From positions 744,001 to 808,000 of the forward strand of contig NZ_JAAMOZ010000001.1 in assembly GCF_011758645.1 (NCBI RefSeq): a stretch of DNA of 64,000 nt, read 5' to 3'. Below the pieces are notes generated by a model. The model saw only the letters and a list, made by a program, of their open reading frames with translations, was not told where the DNA came from and made no database searches. The position numbers and the translations under genes were made by a program. Below are positions 17,767-25,362 of the stretch, piece by piece (the stretch's first letter is position 1; every line of letters begins with the position of its first letter). Source of the stretch: Brooklawnia cerclae. GTDB lineage: Bacteria; Actinomycetota; Actinomycetes; Propionibacteriales; Propionibacteriaceae.

Positions 17767-18624
17767 TCAGGCTCCGCACCCCGCGGTGAGCGCGGCCTCG
17801 GGATCGAGTACGCCGCCCACCAGCAGGCCGGCGAGGACGACAGCCAGCGCGACCCGGTAGATGACGAAGGGGGAGAACGTGTGGGTCGTGATGTAGCGCA
17901 GCAGCCAGGCGATGATGGCGTACCCGACCACGAACGCAATCACGGTCGCCACGATCGTGGGACCCCACTCGACGCAGGAGTCGGAGCCGATGTCCTTGAG
18001 TTTGAACAGTCCGGACGCGAAGACCGCCGGGATCGCGAGCAGGAAGGAGTAACGCGTCGCCGAGGGACGGTCGTAGCGCATGAACAGGCCGCCGGAGATG
18101 GTGCCACCCGATCGCGACACGCCCGGGATGAGTGCAGCCGCCTGGCACAGGCCGTAGATGATGGCGTCACGCCAGTTGAGGGCGTGGAGGTCTTTGAACT
18201 GATGGTCCTGCGCGTAGCGGTCGGCGAAGCCGAGGAGCAGACCCACCCCGCCCAGCGTGACGACGGTGATCCACAGGTTGCGCAGCGTCGAATCGATGGC
18301 GTCCTGAAACAGCAGGCCCAGGATTCCGATCGGCAGCGAGCCGACGATGACGAACCATCCCATGCGCGCGTCGAAGTCGTCCCTCGGCACCCGGCCGACC
18401 AGCGACTGCGCCCAACGGCTGACGATGCGGACGATGTCGCGCCAGAAATAGACCAGGACCGCGGTTTCGGTGCCGAGCTGCGTCACCGCTGTGAACGCGG
18501 CACCCGGATCCTTCCCGCCGAAGAAGAGCTGGCCAACAATCAGTTGGTGTGCGCTCGAACTGATGGGCAGGAACTCCGTGAGCCCCTGCACGATGCCGAG
18601 CACGATTGCCTCAAGCCAGCCCAT
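17767..18624 (-). CDS. uppP: Undecaprenyl-diphosphate phosphatase
   Basis: This integral membrane enzyme recycles undecaprenyl diphosphate to the monophosphate carrier used for peptidoglycan and other envelope polymers, and can give bacitracin resistance. The 285-residue protein has both signatures, QGLTEFLPISSSAH near the N terminus and PGVSRSGGTISGG around residue 165, plus about eight membrane helices. The ATG at 18624 has GAGAGGA upstream; the frame continues much further but without homology. It is co-transcribed with the aldo/keto reductase. Confidence 0.95.
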   Translation of the reverse strand: MGWLEAIVLGIVQGLTEFLPISSSAHQLIVGQLFFGGKDPGAAFTAVTQLGTETAVLVYFWRDIVRIVSRWAQSLVGRVPRDDFDARMGWFVIVGSLPIGILGLLFQDAIDSTLRNLWITVVTLGGVGLLLGFADRYAQDHQFKDLHALNWRDAIIYGLCQAAALIPGVSRSGGTISGGLFMRYDRPSATRYSFLLAIPAVFASGLFKLKDIGSDSCVEWGPTIVATVIAFVVGYAIIAWLLRYITTHTFSPFVIYRVALAVVLAGLLVGGVLDPEAALTAGCGA

Positions 18625-18680
18625 GCAACATCCTCTCTTTTCACGGATCCGCCAGCGGTGGCAGAAATCCGCGGCCCAGC

Positions 18681-19262
18681 CTAGTCGGATGCGCCGGGCT
18701 GCATCGGCCCAGGCACTATCGGGCGGACACCCGCCGCCCAGCGCAACCGGACGTCGGTTACCCGGACGCCGCCCGTGCGCTCCGACGTACGCCGCAAACC
18801 GTCCCAGGATGCGCGATTCCGCTTGTAGAACGCCAATGCTCGCACGTTGTCGGCGAGCACCCACACAACGACCTCCGCCTCGGCGGGGGCCAGGGCGAGT
18901 GCCCGGACGAGGAGCGCGCCGCCGATGCCGTTCCGGTGATGCCCGGCGTCGACCCACATGTCCCAGATCTCCAGTTCGCCGGGAGCGGCGTCCGGGTCGA
19001 AACAGGGCCCGATGGACGTGAAGCCCAGCGCGGTGCCCGCTTCGTCCTGCGCGACGAGCACCCGCAACCCGTGGGGTTCGGTGAGCCGGTCGCGCCAGGT
19101 GCGTACGGCAGCGGCCTCGTCGAGGGCATCGAGGTAGGAATCGGGTAACAGGCCGCGGTAGCCCTGCTGCCAGCCCTGGGCGTGCAGGCGGCCGAGCGCC
19201 TTCGCGTCGTCCGGGCGCGCAGGCCGGACGAGCCAACCGTCTGTGGCGGGAATGTCAGCCAT
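18681..19262 (-). CDS. GNAT family N-acetyltransferase
   Basis: The 193-residue protein has the acetyl-CoA fold: a WLVRPARPDDAKAL start, a central strand LEIWDMWVDAGHHRNGIGGALL with the Q/RxxGxG/A-type pyrophosphate loop (HHRNGIGG), and a C-terminal segment NVRALAFYKRN. Substrate cannot be predicted. The ATG at 19262 is preceded by GGTGG; upstream codons are not conserved-looking. It is divergent from the DUF3090 gene, with about 80 bases between. Confidence 0.85.
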   Translation of the reverse strand: MADIPATDGWLVRPARPDDAKALGRLHAQGWQQGYRGLLPDSYLDALDEAAAVRTWRDRLTEPHGLRVLVAQDEAGTALGFTSIGPCFDPDAAPGELEIWDMWVDAGHHRNGIGGALLVRALALAPAEAEVVVWVLADNVRALAFYKRNRASWDGLRRTSERTGGVRVTDVRLRWAAGVRPIVPGPMQPGASD

Positions 19263-19343
19263 ATGACCACCGAACGTCTCGATTTGGGAACCGGGTCTAC
19301 CCAATACCAGACAGAGGTTGCGGGGCGACCTACCCTGAGGGAC

Positions 19344-19895
19344 ATGGAGTCCGCCCACCGGTACGCGTTTCCCGACCGGTTCATCGCTGGGGCGGTCGGG
19401 GAGCCCGATCGCCGCACCTTCTTCGTCCAGACCCGGCAGGGCTCACGGATGACGAACGTGGTCTGCGAACTCCAGCAGATCCGGGTCCTGGCCGAGCACC
19501 TGGAGCACGTGCTGGCCGAGCTGGAACGTGCCGGGCTTGCGGGTGACAAGGAGAGGCGTAGCTCGCGTCCGCACGACAGTGAGCCTCTGGACGTCCCCTT
19601 GGACGAGGACTTCCGGGCCGGGACGATGATCATCACCTGGCTGCCGGACTCCGCGTCCCTGCGCATCGAGCTGTTCGCGCAAGGCGCCTACCGGCGGGCC
19701 GACCGGCATCCGGACGAGGTGCTGCAGGTGGTGATCACCCTCGATCAGGCGCGCGATTTCGTCGCCCGGGCGGTGCAGATGGTCGGTTCGAATGCGCCTT
19801 CCTGCCCGTTCTGTGGGCAGCCGATCGGACCCGACGGCCACATCTGTCCCCGTGCCAACGGGTACCGCAAACCGCTGCTCGATCTGACCGATTGA
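19344..19895 (+). CDS. DUF3090 family protein
   Basis: This 183-residue protein is recognised by YAFPDRFIAG near the start, VGEPDRRTFFVQTRQG, and the C-terminal CPFCGQPIGPDGHICPRANGY, whose four Cys/His positions could bind zinc. The function is unknown. In actinobacteria the family is a neighbour of mshC, as here. The frame extends to 19182, but the ATG at 19344 follows a TACCCT -10 box (19331-19336) by 7 bases, pointing to a leaderless mRNA starting at this codon. Confidence 0.88.
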   Translation: MESAHRYAFPDRFIAGAVGEPDRRTFFVQTRQGSRMTNVVCELQQIRVLAEHLEHVLAELERAGLAGDKERRSSRPHDSEPLDVPLDEDFRAGTMIITWLPDSASLRIELFAQGAYRRADRHPDEVLQVVITLDQARDFVARAVQMVGSNAPSCPFCGQPIGPDGHICPRANGYRKPLLDLTD

Positions 19896-19917
19896 GATCG
19901 ACGGCTAGATTGGGGCC

Positions 19918-21174
19918 ATGCTTGCCTGGCCTGCCGCACCACTGCCCCGGATCGACCAGCCCAGCGGACCAGGCGTCCCAGAGCGCCTACGCGTGTTCGA
20001 CACTGCCTCGCGATGTCTCCGCGAGGTCGGGCCGGCCACGGGAACCGCGGGCCTCTACGTGTGCGGTATCACCCCCTACGACGCCACTCATCTGGGACAT
20101 GCCTTCACGTACCTGACGTTCGACCTTCTCAACCGCACATGGCGCGATCTCGGCCTCGACGTGCGATACGCGCAGAACATCACTGACGTGGACGATCCGC
20201 TGCTGGAACGTGCCGAGGCGACCGGACGCGACTGGGTGGAGCTGGCTTCGGAGCAGGTGGAGTTGTTCCGCACCGACATGGCGAGCCTGCGAGTGCTGCC
20301 GCCCGACCACTACGTGGCCGCCACCGAGGCGATCGACCTGGTGACCGAGGCGATCGCGAGTCTTCGTGACAAGGGGCTCGTCTACCAGGTCGCCGACGAC
20401 GACTACCCGGACTGGTACTTCCGGACGGCGCTCGCCCCCGGGTTCGGCGATGTGGCTCATCTCAACCGGGAGCAGGAGATCGCCGAGTTCGCGGCCAAGG
20501 GCGGCGACCCGGAGCGCCCCGGCAAGCAGGATGCCCTCGACTCGCTGGTGTGGCGCCTGGAGCGCCCGGGTGAGCCGGCGTGGGAGTCCCCACTGGGCAA
20601 GGGGCGCCCCGGCTGGCACATCGAGTGCATGGCGATCGCGGAACGCTACCTCGGGGAGACCTTCTCGGTGCAGGGAGGCGGTCGTGACCTCGCCTTCCCG
20701 CATCACGAGATGTGCGGCGCCCTCGGTGCGGCGGCCACCCACAAGCCGTTCGCGGACGCCTATGTGCATGTGGGCATGGTCGGCCTCGACGGCGAGAAGA
20801 TGAGCAAGTCGAAGGGCAACCTCGAGCTGGTGTCGCGCCTGCGGTCGCAGGGGCACCGGCCGGCGGAGATCCGCCTGGCCCTGCTGGCACACCACTACCG
20901 CGACGACTGGGAGTGGTTCGTGACCGACATGGACGCGGCCGGCAAGCGTGCCCATGCCTGGCGTTCGGCGTTCTCGGCGGAGGCCGGCACCCCCGCGGAG
21001 CCGGTCGTCGACGGGCTCCGGCGGGCATTGCGCAACGATCTCGACGCGCCCCGAGCGCTGGCGGAGGTGGACGAGTGGTCGTCCGCCACGCTCGCCGGTG
21101 ACGGCACCGATCCGGATGCCCCGAGGCGGCTCGCCGACGCGGTCGACGCGCTGCTGGGGGTGCGTTTCGGCTGA
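19918..21174 (+). CDS. mshC: Cysteine--GlcN-inositol ligase (mycothiol synthesis)
   Basis: MshC joins cysteine to GlcN-Ins, using ATP, in the mycothiol pathway that supplies the main actinobacterial thiol. The 418-residue protein is a class I Cys-tRNA synthetase relative: GLYVCGITPYDATHLGHA holds the Cys zinc ligand and the HIGH-like loop, GWHIECMA and FPHHEMC hold zinc and substrate residues, and KMSKSKGN is the KMSKS loop. It lacks the anticodon-binding tail of CysS. TAGATT (19906-19911) ends 6 bases before the ATG and there is no separate leader, so the mRNA is probably leaderless. Confidence 0.95.
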   Translation: MLAWPAAPLPRIDQPSGPGVPERLRVFDTASRCLREVGPATGTAGLYVCGITPYDATHLGHAFTYLTFDLLNRTWRDLGLDVRYAQNITDVDDPLLERAEATGRDWVELASEQVELFRTDMASLRVLPPDHYVAATEAIDLVTEAIASLRDKGLVYQVADDDYPDWYFRTALAPGFGDVAHLNREQEIAEFAAKGGDPERPGKQDALDSLVWRLERPGEPAWESPLGKGRPGWHIECMAIAERYLGETFSVQGGGRDLAFPHHEMCGALGAAATHKPFADAYVHVGMVGLDGEKMSKSKGNLELVSRLRSQGHRPAEIRLALLAHHYRDDWEWFVTDMDAAGKRAHAWRSAFSAEAGTPAEPVVDGLRRALRNDLDAPRALAEVDEWSSATLAGDGTDPDAPRRLADAVDALLGVRFG

Positions 21175-21210
21175 GTGCCGGGACGGAAGGGGCGGTGCCC
21201 GGCCGGGAGC

Positions 21211-21307
21211 GTGACTCAGTTCCTTCAAATTTCTGCGGCTGGTGACTCGGCTAGGGCATATGCCGTTTCGCCGAAGCCGAACAGGCCGAATCAAGGAACT
21301 TAGTCAC
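21211..21307. repeat. 97-bp element with 17-bp inverted ends (MITE-like)
   Basis: The ends GTGACTCAGTTCCTTCA (21211-21227) and TCAAGGAACTTAGTCAC (21291-21307) are inverted copies with two mismatches. The interior is foldable (TCGGCT/AGCCGA) and has no ORF. The flanks are GC on both sides, which could be a 2-bp duplication. It lies 36 bases after mshC. A non-autonomous transposable element is the best reading; a strong mRNA 3' hairpin is the alternative. Confidence 0.5.
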
Positions 21308-21342
21308 GCATCCCTCGGCTCATGCCACGAGGCTTTGCGTAG

Positions 21343-21615
21343 TGTCCTCCCGCCAGTGCCCTCCTGGTCGGGGAGATCCAGCGCGTGACGGAGGACGCCG
21401 TCATCGGCCGTGTCAGCAGCGTGCTGACGCTGGGCTCCCTCGGCCTGGCGCCCTTGGCCTACGGGCCCTTCGGGCTTCTGGCTGATGCGACCACCCCGGC
21501 GGTCGCATTCTGGATCTGCGCGGCCCTCGCCGCCGCGGTGGCCGTTGCCGCCGCCGTCGCCCTTACGACGCCGACGCCTGCTCGGGGAGTGGCTGGCTCT
21601 GGTCGGAGCGAGTGA
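21343..21615 (+). pseudogene. C-terminal remnant of an MFS transporter
   Basis: An in-frame stretch of about 90 codons follows a stop at 21340. It reads EIQRVTEDAVIGRVSSV, then a hydrophobic helix with GPFGLLADATTPAVAFW and an Ala/Val-rich helix. This pattern is the last two membrane segments of MFS proteins, where the conserved RVSSV segment precedes helix 11. The N-terminal 10 helices are missing. Its 3' end overlaps the convergent ftsH 3' end by 53 bases. It is probably not functional. Confidence 0.55.
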
Positions 21616-23623
21616 TCCCGGCGACCGCGTAAACCTCGTCCTCGTCCAGGGTCTCCCGCTCCAGCAGGGCATCGGCGATCGCGTCGAGCTGGGCTCGGTG
21701 CTCGCGCAGCAGGCTCACGGCCCGTGCCTGGCACTCGGTGATGATCCGGCGCACTTCGGCGTCCACGGACGACAAGGTGTCGTCCGAGATACCGAGTTGA
21801 TGCGGGTCGGCATCGTCGAAGAGCACGGTCATCGGCCCGACCTTGTCGGACATGCCCCACTTTCCGACCATCTGGCGGGCGATCGAGGTAGCCTGCCGCA
21901 GATCGGACTCCGCGCCTGTGGTGACCACACCGAACACCGCGCCCTCGGCGGCCATGCCGCCCAGCGCGCCGACGATGCGTCCCAGCAGGTACTCCTCGTC
22001 ATAGCCGTAGCGGTCGGTGTCGGGGGTCGACAGAGTGACGCCGAGAGCCTGCCCGCGCGGGATGATCGACACCTTGCGCACGGGGTCGGCGCCCTTCTGG
22101 AGCATGCCGAGCAGCGCGTGCCCACCCTCGTGGTACGCGGTGCGACGCTTCTCGTCGTCCGGGATCACCACGGAGCGGGCCACACCGAGCTGGATCTGCT
22201 CCAGGGCGTTGGTGAAGTCCGCCTGGTAGACGACCTGGTCGTTGCGGCGGGCCGCCCGCAGAGCGGCCTCGTTCGCGAGGTTCGCCAGGTCGGCGCCGGT
22301 CGATCCCGGTGTCGCCTTGGCCAGCGCCGCGAGGTTGACGTCGGGGGCCATGGGGATCTCACGAGTGTGGACACCCAGGATCTTCTCGCGTCCGACCTGG
22401 TCGGGCGCGCTCACGGTGATGACGCGGTCGAACCGCCCGGGACGCGTCAGCGCCGGGTCGAGCACGTCGGAACGGTTGGTCGCGGCCATCACGACGACGC
22501 CCTCGGTACCGTCGAAGCCGTCCATCTCGGTGAGGATCTGGTTGAGCGTCTGCTCACGCTCGTCGTTGCTGCCGCTGGCCCGGGACGATCCGCGGGCACG
22601 GCCGATGGCATCGATCTCGTCGATAAAGACGATCGCCGGGGCCACCTTCTTGGCCTCGTCGAACAGTTGGCGGACGCGCTGGGCGCCCACGCCGACGATC
22701 ATCTCGATGAACTCGGACGCCGACGCGGAGAAGAAGGGGACGTCGGCCTCGCCGGCCGTGGCCCGCGCCAGCAGGGTCTTTCCGGTGCCCGGCTGGCCCT
22801 CGAGCAGGATGCCCTTGGGTGCCCGAGCCCCGACGCGACGGTACTTGTCCGGGTTCTTCAGGAAGTCGACGATCTCGTCGACCTGCTCCTTCACCTCGTC
22901 GATGCCCGCGACGTCGCTGAAGTTGACGCGCACCTTGGTCTTCTCGATCGGCTTCACGTTTCGCTGCAGGCCGAACGAGCCCAGCCCGCCTGCACCCTTG
23001 GCGACCCTGCGGAACGCCCAGACGGACACGCCGATGAGCACACCCCACAGCACCAGCGACGAGACCAGGTTCGCGATCGGCCCCCGCTGATCCACCACCG
23101 GTGTCGCCCGGACGACCGCGCCGTGGGCCTGCAGGTCGGCCAGCAGGTCGTCCTGGGCGAACGTGGGACGCTCGGTCGTGAAGGTGGTGTAGGTGCCCTC
23201 CGTGGTCTGGTCGTCACCGTCGTCCGGCAACTGCGCCTCGTTGATCAGCTCACCCTGGATCGTGTCGCCCTTCGCGTAGATCTCCTTGACGTTGCCCGCG
23301 TCCACCTGCGCGATCAACTCGGTGTAGGGGATCGTCGGCGGGGTGTTCCGGGAATCCTGCCAGCTCAGCAGGGCCCACAGGCCAAGCAGGAGCAGCCCGG
23401 CGACGAGCCAGAACCTCCACAGGTTGCGGGGACGCTTGCCGGAGCCTTCCGGGCCGTCGTCCTTCTGGTCGCGCGGCAGGCCCTCGGTGCGCCACGGCTT
23501 CGGGGCGTCCAGGGGAGGCGGGCCGGACGGCGCCTCGGAGCGCACCGGACGACGGGGATCGTCGCTCTGCGTGCGCCCGGGGGACGGCGTGTCGGCCTGA
23601 TTCGCCGGCTGGGGATCGGACAT
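21563..23623 (-). CDS. ftsH: ATP-dependent zinc metalloprotease FtsH
   Basis: This membrane-anchored AAA+ protease removes misassembled membrane proteins and selected regulators. The 686-residue protein has a disordered N terminus, membrane segments near 68-88 and 170-190 flanking an extracytoplasmic domain, an AAA domain with P-loop GQPGTGKT (276-283; Gln replaces the usual Pro), Walker [13 protein letters not shown], an SRH around [19 protein letters not shown], and a zinc site HEGGH (498-502). The ATG at 23623 has GGAGGTG upstream. Its 3' end overlaps the MFS remnant on the other strand. Confidence 0.96.
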   Translation of the reverse strand: MSDPQPANQADTPSPGRTQSDDPRRPVRSEAPSGPPPLDAPKPWRTEGLPRDQKDDGPEGSGKRPRNLWRFWLVAGLLLLGLWALLSWQDSRNTPPTIPYTELIAQVDAGNVKEIYAKGDTIQGELINEAQLPDDGDDQTTEGTYTTFTTERPTFAQDDLLADLQAHGAVVRATPVVDQRGPIANLVSSLVLWGVLIGVSVWAFRRVAKGAGGLGSFGLQRNVKPIEKTKVRVNFSDVAGIDEVKEQVDEIVDFLKNPDKYRRVGARAPKGILLEGQPGTGKTLLARATAGEADVPFFSASASEFIEMIVGVGAQRVRQLFDEAKKVAPAIVFIDEIDAIGRARGSSRASGSNDEREQTLNQILTEMDGFDGTEGVVVMAATNRSDVLDPALTRPGRFDRVITVSAPDQVGREKILGVHTREIPMAPDVNLAALAKATPGSTGADLANLANEAALRAARRNDQVVYQADFTNALEQIQLGVARSVVIPDDEKRRTAYHEGGHALLGMLQKGADPVRKVSIIPRGQALGVTLSTPDTDRYGYDEEYLLGRIVGALGGMAAEGAVFGVVTTGAESDLRQATSIARQMVGKWGMSDKVGPMTVLFDDADPHQLGISDDTLSSVDAEVRRIITECQARAVSLLREHRAQLDAIADALLERETLDEDEVYAVAGITRSDQSQPLPEQASAS

Positions 23624-23736
23624 GTCACCTCCAAAGTGGTGGCTCAATCGTAGTCGGCCCGGGGAATGCCCAGCCGAGTGCAACCTGCGTGGTGCAAATG
23701 GGTGCGAAACGGCGCTCTGGTGGTTGACTGACCTGT

Positions 23737-24735
23737 ATGAAGAAGCTCATCAACGACCCGGACAGGGTTGTCTCGGATGCGCTGCGTGGCATTGAGGCCG
23801 CGCACCCCGGGACACTGCGGGTCGATCACGGGAATCGGGTGGTGGTGCGCGCGGACGCGCCCGTCACGGGAAAGGTCGGAGTCGTCTCCGGTGGCGGGTC
23901 GGGCCATGAGCCGCTGCACAGCGGCTTCGTCGGTAGGGGGATGCTGGACGCCGCCTGCTGCGGGGAGGTGTTCACCTCACCGACTCCCGACCAGATACTC
24001 GCCGCCGATCACGCGGTCGACGCCGGGTCCGGGATCCTGCACATCGTCAAGAACTACACCGGCGACGTCATGAACTTCGAGATGGCCGCCGAACTCGCCG
24101 GTGCGGAGGGCATCGAGGTCGCCAGCGTCGTCACGGCCGACGACGTCGCGGTCGCCGACTCCCTGTTCACCGCCGGGCGCCGGGGAGTCGGTGTGACCCT
24201 GGTCGTGGAGAAGATCGCGGGGGCGGCCGCCGAACAGGGACGCGACCTGACCGCGGTCACGGAACTCGCCCGCCGGGTGGCCGACGGCGGTCGCTCGATG
24301 GGACTCGCTCTGACGTCGTGCACCGTGCCCGCCGCGGGCAAGCCCACCTTCGATCTGGCGGACGACGAGATCGAGCTGGGCATCGGGATCCATGGTGAGC
24401 CGGGACGCGAGCGCCAGCGGATCGCCCCCGCTCACGAACTGGCGGGCAGGCTGCTCGAACCGGTCCTGGCGGATCTCGACTTCACCGGGGCGCCTGTCAT
24501 CGCCCTGTGCAACGGCATGGGCGGCACGCCACTGCTCGAGTTGTACGGCATGTACGCCGAGATGTTCGAGCGGCTGACGAGCGCGGGAATCCGTGTGGTG
24601 CGCAGCCTCGTGGGTAACTACGTGACCTCGCTGGAGATGGCCGGCTGCTCCATCACCCTGGTGCGGGCCGACGACGAGATCATCCGCCTGTGGGATGCGC
24701 CGGTGAACACGCCGGGCCTCCGGTGGGGACGCTGA
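23737..24735 (+). CDS. dhaK: Dihydroxyacetone kinase subunit DhaK
   Basis: DhaK binds dihydroxyacetone covalently through a histidine and passes it to DhaL-ADP for phosphorylation by the PTS. The 332-residue protein has the [15 protein letters not shown] loop, [13 protein letters not shown], the phosphate-type loop [15 protein letters not shown], and GIGIHGEPG with substrate-binding His219. Length is typical of PTS-type DhaK. It is the first gene of dhaKLM; its TGA shares a base with the dhaL ATG (TGATG). No dedicated regulator (dhaR or dhaS) is adjacent. Confidence 0.95.
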   Translation: MKKLINDPDRVVSDALRGIEAAHPGTLRVDHGNRVVVRADAPVTGKVGVVSGGGSGHEPLHSGFVGRGMLDAACCGEVFTSPTPDQILAADHAVDAGSGILHIVKNYTGDVMNFEMAAELAGAEGIEVASVVTADDVAVADSLFTAGRRGVGVTLVVEKIAGAAAEQGRDLTAVTELARRVADGGRSMGLALTSCTVPAAGKPTFDLADDEIELGIGIHGEPGRERQRIAPAHELAGRLLEPVLADLDFTGAPVIALCNGMGGTPLLELYGMYAEMFERLTSAGIRVVRSLVGNYVTSLEMAGCSITLVRADDEIIRLWDAPVNTPGLRWGR

Positions 24736-25346
24736 TGAGGCCGCTGGACGCCTTCGCCGTCGCCGATTGGCTGCGGGCCTTCGCAGCCGACGTCGCTGCC
24801 AACGAGGCATTGTTGACCGACCTCGACCGGCAGATCGGCGACGCGGACCATGGCGCGAACATGAACCGTGGAATGCGGGCCGTCGCGGCGCTCGACCCGG
24901 CCGAGTTCCCCGATGCGAGGGCCTTCACCAAGAAGGCGGCCATGACGCTGGTCAGCACGGTCGGTGGCGCCTCCGGCCCGCTCTACGGCACCCTCCTGCT
25001 CCGGTTGGCGGCGGCGCTGCCCCCGGACGGCCCGATCGATCGTGACGCCTGGTCGGTCGCTTTGCGGGCCGCCGTGGACGGCGTCCGCCAGCGGGGCAGG
25101 GCCGAGCCAGGCGACAAGACGATGGTGGACGCGCTGCAGCCCGCGTCGGAGGCGTTCGACGCCGCCCAGGACGATCCCTGGGGCGCGGCCGCGAGGGCCG
25201 CGGACGCGGGCCGTGAGGCGACGACCCCGCTGGTGGCGCACAAGGGGCGGGCGTCGTATCTCGGTGAGCGCAGCGCCGGGCATGCCGATCCCGGGGCGAC
25301 GAGTGCCGCCATGCTCATCCGTGCGGCGGCAGGTACCCTGTCGTGA
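24735..25346 (+). CDS. dhaL: Dihydroxyacetone kinase subunit DhaL
   Basis: DhaL carries tightly bound ADP that is rephosphorylated by DhaM and transfers phosphate to dihydroxyacetone on DhaK. The 203-residue protein has the Mg-binding aspartates in DRQIGDADHGANMNRG and the helical-barrel signatures GGASGPLYGTLLLR, GDKTMVDAL and GRASYLGERSAGHADPGA. Start and length are fixed by overlap with dhaK by one base. Confidence 0.94.
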   Translation: MRPLDAFAVADWLRAFAADVAANEALLTDLDRQIGDADHGANMNRGMRAVAALDPAEFPDARAFTKKAAMTLVSTVGGASGPLYGTLLLRLAAALPPDGPIDRDAWSVALRAAVDGVRQRGRAEPGDKTMVDALQPASEAFDAAQDDPWGAAARAADAGREATTPLVAHKGRASYLGERSAGHADPGATSAAMLIRAAAGTLS

Positions 25347-25362
25347 TGGCGGTGGTCATGGC

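Noticed and set aside
17766-17939. Longer start for the aldo/keto reductase
   Set aside because: The extra residues read through the end of uppP in another frame and are Ser/Pro/Arg-rich without homology.
18625-19236. Upstream extension of uppP
   Set aside because: The frame is antisense-like over the GNAT gene; the ATG at 18624 gives the exact UppP N terminus.
21485-23653. Long plus-strand frame of 722 codons
   Set aside because: It lies opposite ftsH, has His/Gly/Arg-rich composition typical of antisense frames in GC-rich genes, and no domain.
24964-25362. Upstream extension of the DhaM-enzyme I gene
   Set aside because: It overlaps dhaL out of frame; the GTG at 25363 begins the conserved EIIA strand.
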